Assembly: GCA_030762895.1 (NCBI GenBank)
Contig: CM061068.1
Location: 75,107,228 to 75,171,227, forward strand
Length of the DNA stretch: 64,000 nucleotides
Source of the DNA: Sophora flavescens
Taxonomy: Eukaryota; Streptophyta; Magnoliopsida; Fabales; Fabaceae
Reading direction: 5' to 3'
This document shows, piece by piece, positions 21,901 to 34,400 of the stretch; the stretch's first letter is position 1, and each line of letters starts with the position of its first letter. The notes beneath the pieces were generated by a model, which was not told where the DNA came from, searched no databases, and saw nothing but the letters and a program-made list of their open reading frames with translations. Position numbers and translations under genes: made by a program.

Positions 21901-23673
21901 AAGAAGGATTGGCCACGTATAAAATACTTGGCTTTGGCCAAATTTGGAGTTGTATAGTGCAACACTTGGTACATCATGTTTATTTGAATTTTTTTAAAAA
22001 AAATAATAATAATAAGAAAGAGTGGTGGGCCGCATGTAGTTAATTGATAAGGAAGGATAAAAGATAGCAGGTGCGTTAGGCGGGGATCCAATTTCACTGC
22101 CTTTTCCTTTTAATACATGCTCCACACCACAATACCAATTAATCTTAATCGAGGGTTGGAGATAAAAGAGGAAAAAAAAAGCTAGCGTCAGGCCATCAGC
22201 GCAGGGATAGAGATTTATCTCTCCAAATAGCAAAGAACAACAAAAGAAGATTGAGGAGTATCGTTACGGTGCTAGATTGGGAGCCACACAGATCCAAGAA
22301 TGCTACCAAACGGGAGAAGAATTTTTAGGGAAGCACAAATCCCTATCATATGTAATTTCTAGAACATTCTGGAGGTCTTCGAGAGGTGAGTAACAGTACC
22401 TTTTAATAACCCTTTCCATGGTACATGTGTTTTGTTGTGTTGAGCGAATTACCTATGATTCTGAGAGATTTTAATTGAATGATGCATGTTGTTAATAAAC
22501 TAATTTTTTGGGGTTTTGAATTAAAATAAAAAGGATTATTAAATTGGGTATTTATTCCTGTTACTCATGGTATGAAATACATGATTGGTATTTTTATTAA
22601 TTGAATGACGTGCTTATTGGTGTGTGATATGCCATGTGAGTTTATTTGACATGCATGATAAAATCATATATTTAATTTTTGGTAAATGATTTGTTACACA
22701 TATGATACATGAAATTGTGCCCTATGATGAATTGTATGATGTTTGCCGCAATACCACCTATGATAGGGGTATCGAAAAGTAATACCACCGTAATGGGGTA
22801 TCGAAAGTAACATCCCGTATAATTGGGATGTCGAAAATAAGTAATACTACCTAAAAAGGAGTATCGAAAGTAACACCGCCACAGGTTGGGGTGTCGAAAA
22901 ATGAGAAATACCACCATGTGCACATGGGAGGTATCGAAATGGAAATGTTCCCGACAGGAGGGTGACATCGAAACACTCCTCGTGAGTAGGGGTGGGCAAT
23001 GGGACGCCATTGTCGTGTGATGTGTGAATATATGGCATGCCGGCAAGAGGCCAATTTAATTAGGAAATCTTTGGACCGCTTGGATTAAACTTGAATTTAT
23101 CTGGTACATGGAATGTGATGTATTGAGATGAGATTATTATTAATGTTAAAAGTATTTTCTTTATATATATTATTTTGAAAAATTAGCGGGTGCCATGGAC
23201 AGTTTTTCCGGTTACCGCACCGGTTGAGAACAATGCTATTTTCGAAAATGTTTTTATAAAACTGTATTGTTGATCACTGGGATTTCATATCTTATTATTA
23301 AGCATTGTTTTCAGAGCACGAGGAGGATGTCATTGAGGCTGAAGAGGCGTGAAGACTTAGTGGACACCATTAGATAATCTTTCAAGTTTGGTTAGTCTGT
23401 TCTTAAATAAGGAGCCGTATGTGACTTGACGCAATTATTTATCGTTGGGATTGTAGTTAGACGCCTGGTTTTGAGGCTTTTGGTTTTATTTATTTATTTA
23501 TGTCTATATTCATTACATGGATAATTTAATACTATATTATTTAATATGAGGCATTTTCAGACTTTAATGTTTTCTCTAATTTTTCTTTACGAGATATATG
23601 TTTTAATTAAATGTTTTAGAGGATATTTTATTGATTTTATCTTGGGATCACTAATGTAACGAAGGGCGTTACA
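21667..23673 (+). repeat. Gypsy-1 3' LTR
   Basis: It starts TGTAACATCCTAAAATTC and ends GGGCGTTACA, 2007 bp. It has a longer TA microsatellite (21835-21896) than the 5' copy. Confidence 0.9.
22750..22997. repeat. Hairpin run, 3' LTR copy
   Basis: Counterpart of 16956-17203 at the same internal position. In unit 7 the left arm changed from ATGTC to ATGTT. The right arm GACAT stayed, so a C-G pair became a T-G wobble and the stem can still form. Confidence 0.8.
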
Positions 23674-23678
23674 GCAGA

Positions 23679-25280
23679 GACCAACACACTTGAAGGAGTC
23701 ATTGCATATAGTCCATGTTGCAGTCTAGCTACACCAATTGTCCTCAAAGAGCTGGTGTCCTTTATCTAGCACATTAAATCATAAAAAATCCGTTTACAAT
23801 GCAAGGCATCTATGAGTTTGGATACAGATATGAGGTTAAAGTTAAAAGAAGGGATATAAAGAACATTTGAAAGGTAAAGTTCACTGGAAAAGAGGATTGT
23901 GCCAGAAATGGTTGTTGTGACTTGATTACCATCTGGTAATCTAACAGGTATTGGTCTTATTTTCCTGAGAGTCTGAAATTCTGACAAGGAGTAGCACACA
24001 TGATCAGTGGCTCCTGTGTCAAGAATCTAGCAATTTGTCAAAGAACATATAGTACCTGATGGTCTATTAATGGAATGTTGGTTTGGTTTAAAAGTTAGCT
24101 GGTTGGTTGCATGAAACTGTGACTGCGATGATTGTTGTAAAAGAGCCATTAAAGCCTTGTGTTAGTCAGAGGTCAGGGTCAAGCTTGAACCCTCAATCCT
24201 CTCCTTTTGAGAGTGATGAGTATGGTGATAAACTATGCTTTTGTCATCATCTTCATAAGTCACATCTTCATCAACAATATAGTTGTTCACAACACTATTC
24301 TTGAAGTAGTTTGGAGGGTAGCCATGTTTTTTATAGCATGTGTCCACTGTATGTCCTGATCTATGACAAAAGGTGCACATTTTGGTGCCACCTCTTCCTC
24401 CATTATTTCTTCCAGTTGAGGAATATCTGCCAACTCTTCCTCTATACTTTCATCTTCCCTGATCACTAGTAGTAGCCAGAATCTTGTGATCATCAAAGAT
24501 ACTGCCATTCAACTGTCTTTCCTGCTGTGTCAGCATTGAAAACACTTCATCTACATCTGGGAGAGGCTTCATCAACATTATTTGTGACTTCACTGCAGCA
24601 TACTGCTCATTGAGGTCTTTAAGAAATCGAATTACATGATCTGTGTCCTATAAGATTCTAGGGTAGTAACAAGATTACAAGTGCAAACAGCTCCACACAA
24701 ACATGACGGACCTGGCCTATAATTGTGCAATTCTTGCCACAGACCTTTCAATTGAGTAAAATAAGATGTAATTGTTCTATCACCTTGCCTACACATATAT
24801 ATTTCATCTTACAAATCAGAAATCCTGAAAATATCACCTTGATAATATGTTTTCTTTAATGTATTCCATATCTCATAAGCTGTGTCAATCCACAGAATAG
24901 TGTCCAAGATTGCTGGATCAACCGAATTGTGGAGCCAAGAAAGTACTATTGTGTTGCATCTGTCCCAGGGTACATACATGAGATCATTCACTTCAGGTTT
25001 GAGCACTGTCTCATTGACAAAATCCAGCTTGTTCTTCGATTTGAGAGCAATGGTCATAGATGGAGACCAGGTATGGTAATTGATTCCACTTTATTGACGA
25101 CGAGATGAAACAAGAGAACTACATGTGTTCTCATTTGGATTCAGGAAGTAAGCATTGGAAGCATCCATGACTGTGATCTTGCAGAATCCCTACAAGTCGA
25201 GGAATCTTCACAAATTCAAGAAATCGGAAAATTTTTGGAAGAAAGAAGAAGAAGCTCGAACAATTGCCAGCTTAAGATAA
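23679..25280 (-). pseudogene. Copia-A gag to protease region, inverted and broken
   Basis: Read on the minus strand, a gag start (MDASNAYFLNPNEN) lies near 25168. It is followed by a UBN2-type gag segment (25057-24809, SPSMTIALKSKNKLDFVN). A CCHC zinc knuckle (CTFCHRSGHTVDTCYKKHGY) lies near 24380. A protease-to-pre-integrase segment (23999-23690) includes PVRLPDGNQV and LYIPSFNFNLISVSKL, ending near ARLQHGLYAM. The same frame continues leftward at 15872-15832, on the other side of Gypsy-1. Stops and frameshifts are frequent. Orientation is opposite to the integrase-RT part at 25285-28080. Confidence 0.8.
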
Positions 25281-25284
25281 ATCA

Positions 25285-28080
25285 AACAACTCACTTTGGC
25301 ATCAAAGACTTGGCCATCCATCACATGAGAAGTTAGTTCATATGAGAAAGATACATTCTTTTATTAGTTTTGTACAAATCATAAACCTTGTGAAGTTTGC
25401 CATTTGGCCAAACAAAAACATCTACCCTTTTGTAATAGAATTAGCAGAACTGTTTCTTCTTTTGAAATAATACATTTGGACATATGGGGTCCTATTTCTA
25501 TTCCTTCTATGTTTGGACACAAATACTTCCTTACTATAGTTGATTATTTTTCAAGGTATACTTAGCTCATTTTAATGAAAACGAAGGGAGAGACCTCTAT
25601 GCACTTACAAAATTTCACAGCTTTGATAGAGACACAATTCAACACTAAAATTAAATGTTTTAGATCTGACAATGGGAAAGAATTCATGATTCCAAATTTT
25701 TATCAATCCAAAGGTATTAAGCACCAAACTAGTTGTGTGGAAACTCCCCAACAAAATGGGGTAATGGAGAGAAAGCACCAACATATTTTGGAGGTGACTA
25801 GAGCTCTCTTATTTCAAGCAGCATTGCCTAAATGTTTTTGGAACTTTGCAGTTTCACATGCCACATATTTGATAAATAGGCAACCCTCAGCTTCTTTAGA
25901 AAATCACTCACCATACCACACACTATATGATAAGCACCCTGATCTCTTATCTTTAAAAGTTTTTGGTAGTCTGTGTTATGCTAGCATTCTGCAGGCTCAC
26001 AAAGAAATTAGATCCTAGGGCTAAGAAATGTATTTTCTTGGGATTCAAGCAAGGATCTAAAGGTTTTGTACTTTTTGATCTCAAAAGCAGAGAAACTTTA
26101 ATATCTAGAAATGTACAATTCTATGAGGATGTCTTCCCATATACACATTCCTCTCATGAAGATGCCTCTCATGAAGATGCATCTTCCAATCATCTATGTG
26201 AACCTGTGACACCTACATATCAAAATGACAGTTTTCTAGAATTTCCTTTTGAACCACATCACTTGCAAGATCAAGTTCACAATCCTACAACCACTCATTC
26301 ACTACCAATTCATGCTGCTCCAGCTAACCAACACCATACAAATAACCCTGCACCTGCACCAAATGATCACACTGATCTGAATCCAAACAACCAAGCCATT
26401 CCTGCACCAGATCAGTTACAACAACAACCTGCTACTAGACAATCCAACAGAAACAGAAGACCACCTTCATACTTGAAAGAATATCATTGCACACTGACCA
26501 ACTATTCTACTGCACCAACTGCTTCAAAGGTCAGGTATCCTATTTCTAACTATCTTTCTTACAATAAACTTTCTCCACATCATAGACATCTTACCTTAGC
26601 CATTACTTCTAGCATTGAACCTAACACCTAAGCAGAAGCTGTGATTCATGATTGTTGGAAAGATGCCATAATTGCTGAACTTTTGGCATTGGAAAGGAAT
26701 CATACTTGGACATTCACACCTCTACCTGCTGTGAAGCAACCAATTAGTTGTAAGTGGGTCTTCAAAGTAAAACATAGAGTTGATGGATCAATAGAAAGGC
26801 ACAAAGCCAGGCTAGTGGCAAAGGGGTATTGCAAAACTGAGGGAATTGATTTTCGTGAAACCTTCAGCCCAGTGGCAAAGATGACAACTATAAGAGTACT
26901 ATTGTCCCTTGCTTCCATAAACAATTGGCACTTGCACCAATTGGATGTTAACACAACTTTTCTCCATGCAGATTTGAAGGAAGAAGTTTATATGAAACCT
27001 CCTCCAGGTTTATACACTGCAGATCCTTCACTGGTTTGCAGGCTTAATAAGTCACTTTATGGACTTAAGCAAGCTAGCCGGCAATGGAATGCCAAATTGA
27101 CAGAAGTCTTGCTCATTTCAGGCTATGCACAGTCAAGATCAGACTACTCTTGGTTCACAAAGACTCTCAATTCTGGTTTCGCAGCAATTTTGGTCTATGT
27201 AGATGACTTGGTCCTAACTGGAACAGACATGACTGAGATTGAATCTATGAAGCAGCTATTGGATGCAAATTTCAGCATCAAGGACCTTGGTCCTCTCAAA
27301 TATTTTTTGGGGCTAGAAATTGCAAGGTCACAAAAGGGCATATGTCTCTCACAACGAAAAACTGTTCTGGATTTACTACAAGACACTGGTTTGTTGGCAG
27401 CCAAACCATGCTCTACCCCAATAGATTACAAATCCAGACTGCACAAGAACTCTGGAACTGCATATGATGACATTACTGGTTACAGAAGACTAGTTGGCAG
27501 ACTTTTATACTTGACACATACAAGGCCTGACATCTCCTATGCTGTCAGCAACTTGAGCCAATTCTTAGATGCACCTACTGATGAACATCATCAGGCAGCT
27601 CTCAGAATTTTAAGATACATCAAAGGTTCACCTGGACTTGGTCTCCCGTTTCCATCAAACTCAAATTCAGCTCAAAGTCTTTAGTGATTCTGATTGGGGG
27701 ACTTGTCCTGACACAAGAAGGTCCATAACTGGCTATTGCTTCTTCTTAGACGCTTCACTAATTTCATGGAAAAGGAAGAAGCAGTCCACTGTGTCCAGAT
27801 CTTCTTATGAAGCCGAGTATAGAGCCCTTGCTCAAGCCACATGTGAATCTCAATGGCTCCTTTATCTATTGCAGGATTTTGGTATTTCTAATCACCAACC
27901 AACTGTGATTTTTTATGATAATCAATCGGCGTTACATATTGCAGAAAATCCTGTATTTCATGAACGAACGAAACACATAGAGATTGATTGCCATATAGTC
28001 AGGGACAAAATACAAACTGGAGCTTTACACCTTCTTCCCATTTCTACACATTCCAAGCTTGGCATGTTTGACATATACAT
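25285..28080 (+). pseudogene. Copia-A integrase, reverse transcriptase and RNase H, broken
   Basis: The segment opens with the pre-integrase motif LWHQRLGHPSHEKL at 25286-25330, then frameshifts. Integrase: DIWGPIS, RSDNGKEF (25650-25690), NGVMERKH. A low-complexity linker (about 26130-26620) precedes RT (26641-27684), with WVFKVKHRVDGSIERHKARL, LDVNTTFLH and YVDDLVLTG. A frame change near 27640 leads into RNase H (27638-28080) with FSDSDWGTCPDTRRS, SSYEAEYRALA and DNQSALHIAENP. Several stops and frameshifts occur between these blocks. Order and motifs are those of Ty1/copia. Confidence 0.85.
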
Positions 28081-28090
28081 TTCAGCTTTT

Positions 28091-28105
28091 TTTTTTTTGT
28101 GGGGG
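28091..28105 (+). promoter_or_regulatory. Copia-A polypurine tract
   Basis: TTTTTTTTGTGGGGG runs directly into the start of the 3' LTR at about 28106. Confidence 0.55.
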
Positions 28106-28112
28106 TCATAGC

Positions 28113-30290
28113 TGTGAACACCCATTTTTGTCCGTCTTCATTTTATCTTATTCTAATTTCATTATTATGTTATTATATTTCAGGGAGACTAAAAAATAAT
28201 AATAGTGAAGAAAGAAAGAAGAAAACGAAATTAATGTTGGACGAGGAGGTTCCGTCCACTGCAATTATCTAATTTTCTGTTGGACGAGGAGGTTCCGTCC
28301 ACTGCAATTATTTAATTTTCTGTTGGACGAGGAGGTTCCGTCCATTGCACATCTAATTTTCTGTTGGACGGGGAGGTCCCGTCCATTGCAAGAGGTCCCG
28401 TCCATTGTATATCTAATTTTCTGTTGGACGGGGAGGTCCCCGTCCATTGCATATCTAATTTTCTGTTGGACGGGGAGGTTCCGTTTATTGCATATCTAAT
28501 TTTCTGTTAGACGAGGAGGTTCCGTCCATTGAAATTTAATTTTTTGTTGGACGGGGAAGTTCCGTCCATTGCATATCTAATTTTCTGTTGGACGAGGAGG
28601 TTCCGTCCATTGCATATTTAGTTTTCTATTGGACGAGGAATTTCCGTCCATTGCATATTTAATTTTCTGTTGGACGAGGAGGTTCCGCCCATTGCATATC
28701 TAATTTTTTGTTGGACCGGGAGGTTCCGTCCATTGCATATTTAATTTTCTGTTGGAGGAGGATGTTCCGTCCACTGCATTTTATTTTCAAACTGGAGACT
28801 AAAGAAGAAAAAGAAAATAATGAAGAAAGGAGGAAGAAAAGAAGGAGAAAATAACAATCAACAAAAAGAGAAGAGAGGAGATTGAGTTACTTCTCCTAAC
28901 CCTGAAAAAACCATTTTACATATCCGACAAAACCTCTCTTCCTCCTCCATTCTCCAACCGCCCCTACGCCTCCTCGACCCATTGGTCTTTCTTCTCCCTC
29001 GACTCCTTCACTCTCCAACCGCCCCTACACCTCCTCCACCCATTGGTCCTTCTTCTCCCTCATCTCCTCCACTCTCTTAACCGCACCACACTTCCTTCTC
29101 TCTTCAAACACGCAACCTTCACATCAAATCGCCTCATTTCCTCTGCTCGCGCCACCTTCATCTGGACACACGTGATCTTTGCTCAGAACCGCCCAAGCTC
29201 TGGATTTCATGGGACCAACCTTGAAGCTGCTGGGTAAGGAGAAGCATGAAACCCTCTCCTCCATCTATAAATTGAGACGTGAAGATAGATAGGGGGGAGA
29301 GGAAAAATCAGCGAGGAGATACGGAGGAAGGATACGAAGACAGAGGGAGAGAGGGATTTTTATATGACGTTTTCTTTGTAAAGAAAAAGATATTGGGTTT
29401 GAGTTAAAAGAGTCAGTGAAACTGAAATGTAAGGGTTTTGATCTTAAAATTTTACTACTGGGAGAAAGCAAAATCATTGTTATTCTGCCCTCATTTGGTA
29501 ATCCTTGTTCTCTTTGATGATATTATTCATGAGTTTCTCTTGACATTCTTATTTTTCTGTGTCTCTGTTTATGGTGAAAGGAAAATCCATGTATATTGAA
29601 GTTGAATGAGTTAGTATGATGTTTACTATATGAGTTCTTATGTATGTTTCAGAAATGGTGTATCGTAGGGTTCCTATTTCATTGTTTATTGTCATATGCT
29701 GAAATGCATGATCCACTAGTAATCTTCATATGGCTATACTGTTATTAAATACTAAAAATGTTTCATTTTTGTTCTATCTTCATAAAGCAAAACTATCTTC
29801 CTAATTCCTATGTGACATTTCTTCTAAATACTTAATTAAATCAATGTTATTTTTGGGTTGCTCTATGACAAGTGTCATGCTCAACCCTTTAAATTCTGAG
29901 GTTGCCCTGTGGACTTACGTTCCACGTTCAACCTCATTTCGGTTTATTCAAAAAAAAATTACAAATATAAAACTGATAAAAAATAAAAAACATCTTAAAT
30001 TTTTTTTTCTTTAAATGATTTTCGGGGTAAAATAAATATTTTCCAAGTTATTAATAATTTACACAACTAATTTTGGGTAACCATTTTTATGGATGTTCTA
30101 GGGTTCCGTGGGGTTAAGTCTCCATGCCTTCCCCAGACGTAATCGACTCCCGAACCCAAAGTTTTTTTTTAAAGGGTTTTCCAATTTTCCCGAAATCAAA
30201 TAAAGTTGGTGGCGACTCCATGTTTATTCTCTAAAAAGAAAATCAGGTTTTCTTTTTGTTCGTCGGTGCGCCGCGATCACGGTCGCGACA
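28113..30290 (+). repeat. Gypsy-2 5' LTR
   Basis: 2178 bp, starting TGTGAACACCC. It contains the GGACG...CCGTCC minisatellite (28236-28785) and ends ATCACGGTCGCGACA. It pairs with 43167-45233. Confidence 0.85.
28236..28785. repeat. Hairpin minisatellite, 13 full units (5' LTR)
   Basis: The unit of about 40 bp is TTGGACGAGGAGGTTCCGTC followed by CATTGCATATCTAATTTTCTG. Each unit can pair GGACG(G) with (C)CGTCC across a GGAGGTT loop. I count 13 full units and one partial. Confidence 0.85.
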
Positions 30291-30292
30291 GA

Positions 30293-30310
30293 TGTTAACT
30301 CCACTGGGGA
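30293..30310 (+). promoter_or_regulatory. Gypsy-2 primer-binding site
   Basis: TGTTAACTCCACTGGGGA begins 2 bp after the 5' LTR. It resembles the (G)ACTCC(A/G)CTGGGGA site of Tat/Ogre elements, with changes at its start. Confidence 0.55.
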
Positions 30311-31480
30311 TACTTTTAAGAGAGTCAAGCCCGTAAAAATTAGTTTTGCAAATTTTTAATAACTTGTAGCTTATTTGTTTTACCTTTTATTGCTATATCT
30401 TGCTGTTTTTTTTCTTACAATAATTAAATAACAAAAACAAAAAAATGTTTTTATTTTTAGTGATGTTTGTTTGGATTATCCTTTTTGTTTGGGTTTTCCT
30501 TTTATTTAAATAAAAATGAGAAAAATTAGTTGTATATACATTTTAACTCGGTGAAGAGGTCTTGTACCTCCCTGATGCTTGTCAGTTCACCACTCAGATT
30601 GTACATGAGATCATGGAATAGTCATATTGAGAGGGTTTATCCCTACTTGTGGCTAGATTCATGAATCAGATCCTTATAAGGGCAATCTGGGGACCATGAC
30701 TTTTAGAGGTCTAGACCCGTCCCAATTTTCACTAATAGAGCAAACCTAGTGGCCGACCTGTTTAGAGTCCTAACTTTAGGGTGTGTCCATCCTTAGGTTT
30801 TACCTGGCTTAGGACAAAAGGGGGCGTATTTTTCTTTTCTCTCTCTATCATCATAAGCATAAATTGTCATGCATGTTCATTGTGAATATTCACAAAACTA
30901 GGGGCGTCACATTGCCGCCTCAAACCCGAATGACATATTCGAATATTATTGCACATCTAATAGGCAATATGTCATAATGAAGGTGATGCATTGGCAGCAT
31001 ACCCATCAGGGTTTTCAACCCCATTGGGTCTCATACAACATGAATCATGCAAGATATTTTTATTTCACTATACTCATTTTTTTTGTTTTTTTTTGCTTGT
31101 GCCTCTTTGTTGGAAGACTTTGGTATTCATCTTATAGCAATGACGTGTTTTCTGCGTAAAAATAAGAACGTTGCTAGTACGGGTGTGGTCTATCGAGGAG
31201 TGGATTCTCCCTTGGACTTGACACCAACTACATTCAAGCTAGAGGGAACCATACCACTAGATTTGATTGCGGGATGAGTATTCTTGCTATAGGTGTATAC
31301 GACAGTCTTCCTAAGAGCACTCTTGCGATCAAACAAATGGTGTTAACTTGCACATGCATACACATACACACACAAAAAAATTTTGGGTTTACTAATGAGA
31401 TTCTTGGATGCCTTACAGAGTCACATACTTCTGAGAATCCGGGAACCATTGCGCGATCTAGGAAAGGTGACACCAATCAA
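30311..31480. other. Gypsy-2 leader, non-coding
   Basis: There is no conserved protein motif before about 31480. Short frames (30977-31277) are low in complexity. Confidence 0.5.
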
Positions 31481-34400
31481 ACCCGAGTTCACAATACCAG
31501 ATCTCGGAACAAGATGGCTGCCAACATGCCTGAGGAAGGAAGAAACTTAAGCTCTGAAATAGATGAAGTTCTCAATAATTGGCGATCTGAATCGTTTGTT
31601 GATGTTATTTCCATGAAGTAATTATCTTATTGTACTAGATATGAACTGATGTTTACTTTGTTTGAGGCATGAATGAGAATGTAGCACTTTGTCTGGTGTT
31701 TTCCTTTTGGTTCCATCGTTTCTTTTTCCATCTCTTTCATTTCTTTACTTTGTCTAAGCTTTTCTTTCATGAATAAGACTCTTGCCTATACTTCTCCTAT
31801 TCCCGACTTTTTCTTCCAGGAATACTTCTTCCACTAAATATTTACCTCAGCAGAAGAACTTTGAAACTCATTTATTGATTCCCTCATGGCCATTGATGAA
31901 TACAACCTTGAATCTGATGAGGAAGAAGAAGACACTGTAGAATTCATAAAGATGGCGAAACAGTCAGAAGAAGGGATTAGCTCGAATGACGAGGTTGCAG
32001 AAGTGATCAATATGGGAACCGAGGAAGACAAAAAGGAGTTGAAAATATTGGATAACCCATAGCGTGAAGAAATGGTTGCACTATTCAAAGAGTATCTGGA
32101 CGTTTTTACATGGTCCTACAGAGATATGCCAGGTTTAGATCCTGAGATAGCATCACATAAAATTCCCTTATACCCGGCTGTGGTTCCATAGAAGCAAAAA
32201 TTAAGGAGGATGCATCCTGAGATGTCACTGAAGATCAAGGACGAAGTGACCAAGCAGTTAGAGGCTGGCTTTCTGGAAGTAGCTAGACACCCAGAATGGG
32301 TAGCTAATATTGTTCCAGTACCAAAGAAGGATGGAAGGGTCAGAATGTGCGTGGACTACCGAGATCTGAATAAAGCCAGTCCAAAGGATGATTTCTTGCT
32401 ACCTCATATTGATGTCCTTGAAACAGTACAGCCAGAAGTCATAGGTTTTCTTTCATGGATGGATATTCTGGATACAATCAGATCCTCATGGATGATGATG
32501 ACAAAGAAAAGACAGCTTTTATCACTCCTTGGGGAACTTTTTGTTACAAAGTGATATCTTTTGGGTTGAAGAATGCTGGGGCAACTTATCAACGTGCTAT
32601 GGTAGCATTGTTCCATGATATGATGCATAAGGAGGTAGAGTTATATGTTGATGATATAGTGGCTAGGTCCAAGGAAAAAGAAAGCCATGTAGCAGTTTTG
32701 TGAAAGTTGTTCGAGCGGCTAAGGAAGTACAAGTTGCGGCTCAACCATGCAAAATGTACTTTTGGTGCATCCGCAGGGAATTTACTTGGCTTTGTTGTCA
32801 ATAGCGAAGGAATAAAAGTGGACCCTAACAAGGTAAAATCAATACGTGACATGCCAACACCTAAGAACGAGCGAGAAGCAAGGGGTTTTCTTGGAAGGCT
32901 GAACTATATTGCGCGCTTCATTACAAATTTGACTAGCACATGCGAGCCAATCTTGAAACTCCTTAGGAAGAATAATCCGGGAAGATGGGATGATAATTGT
33001 CAAGAAGCCTTTGACAAGATAAAGGCATATTTACCGAATCCCCCGGTATTGGTACCACCTACCCAAGGTCGTCCATTGTTACTTTATCTCACTATATTGC
33101 CAACCTCAATGGGGGCAATGCTGGGACAACATGATGAATCTGGCAGGAAGGAGCGGGCAATTTACTATCTGAGTAAGAAGTTTAATGCCTGTGAGGCTCG
33201 TTATATGGCAATCGAGAAGACTTGTTGTGCGCTAGTGTGGACCTCTAGAAGACTCAGACAGTACATGTTATATCACACCACTTGGCTAATTTCTCGAATG
33301 GATCCTTTGAAGTATATCTTTGAAAGTCCTCATATCTCCTTAAGAGTTTCGAAGTGGCAAGTGATATTGACAGAATTTGACATCAAATATGTGACTCAGA
33401 AGTCCATCAAAGGAAGTGCGATTGCTGATCATTTAGCAAAGAATCCTCTTGAGGATGGATGGCCTGTCAACTCCGAATTCCCAAATGGAGAGATGATGTC
33501 CCTCAAGGAAGATGAAGAACAGGAAGATGTGTGGAAGATGTATTTTGATGGAGCAGTCAATATGCATGGCAGTGGTATAGGAGTAGTGGTTATCTCACCA
33601 AAACAGCAAGCAGTACCCGGTGGCCGTAAAGCTGAAATTTGAATGTACGAATAATATTGCAGAATACGAGGCATGTGCTAGTGGATTACAAATGGCACTT
33701 GAATTGAAAGTCTTTGGGGATGTAACTCTAATCATTTACTAAGTCAATGGTGAATGGCAAACCAAAGACTCCAAGTTGATTCCGTATCAGAAATACTTGA
33801 CTCAGTTGATTGCGAAGTTTGACGAGATTACTTTCTCGCATTTAACTCGAGACAAGAATCAGTTTGCTGATGCTTTAGCCATGCTAGCTGCCATGACCAA
33901 GCTGGACAACCATACCAATGTCCTACCCATCCAAGTTAGAGTGCAAGATGAATCGACATACTGTGCCCATGTGGAAGGAGAACCTGATGGTAAGCCTTGG
34001 TATCATAATATCAAGCAATATATTCAGAACAAGAAATACCCGGTAGAAGCGAGCGAAGCAAATAGAAAGACCATCCGAAGACTGGCTATGGCCTTTTTCT
34101 TAAGCAAGAAAGTCCTGTATAAAAGAGGATATGATGGTACCCTACTCAGATGTGTGGATGCTCGTGAAGCTAAATTGATCATGATCGAAGTTCATGAAGG
34201 AATCTGTGGGACTCATGCCAATGGCCATATGATGGCTTGGAAAATCTTGGGAAGTGACTATTATTGGTCTACTATGGAGTCGGATTGTATAGAGCATGTT
34301 CGTAAATGCCAAAAATGTCAGATGTATGCAGACCGGGTCAATGCACCTCCATTTCCACTGCACAATTAAGTATCCCCATGGCTTTTTTCGATGTGGGGAA

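Larger units (their letters stand above)
15873..23673 (+). mobile_element. Gypsy-1: Ty3/gypsy chromovirus-like element (Tekay/Del type), defective
   Basis: Two LTRs of about 2.0 kb (15873-17866 and 21667-23673), both TGTA...TTACA, are flanked by the perfect 5-bp duplication GCAGA (15868-15872 and 23674-23678). An initiator-Met primer site and a polypurine tract are in place. Only 3.8 kb lies between the LTRs: a gag start, protease traces, then RT, RNase H and integrase in gypsy order. The integrase tail ends in a chromodomain-like segment (PLVKVLWDGLTHEETTWE), which suggests the Tekay/Del lineage. It is inserted in the inverted gag-protease part of Copia-A. Confidence 0.9.

Noticed and set aside
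21834..22097. Frame with a long Ile-Tyr run
   Set aside because: It is the translation of a TA microsatellite in the LTR.
28236..28785. Minisatellite as a CRISPR or satellite centromere array
   Set aside because: The unit and spacers are all similar, it lies within LTRs, and copy number is small.
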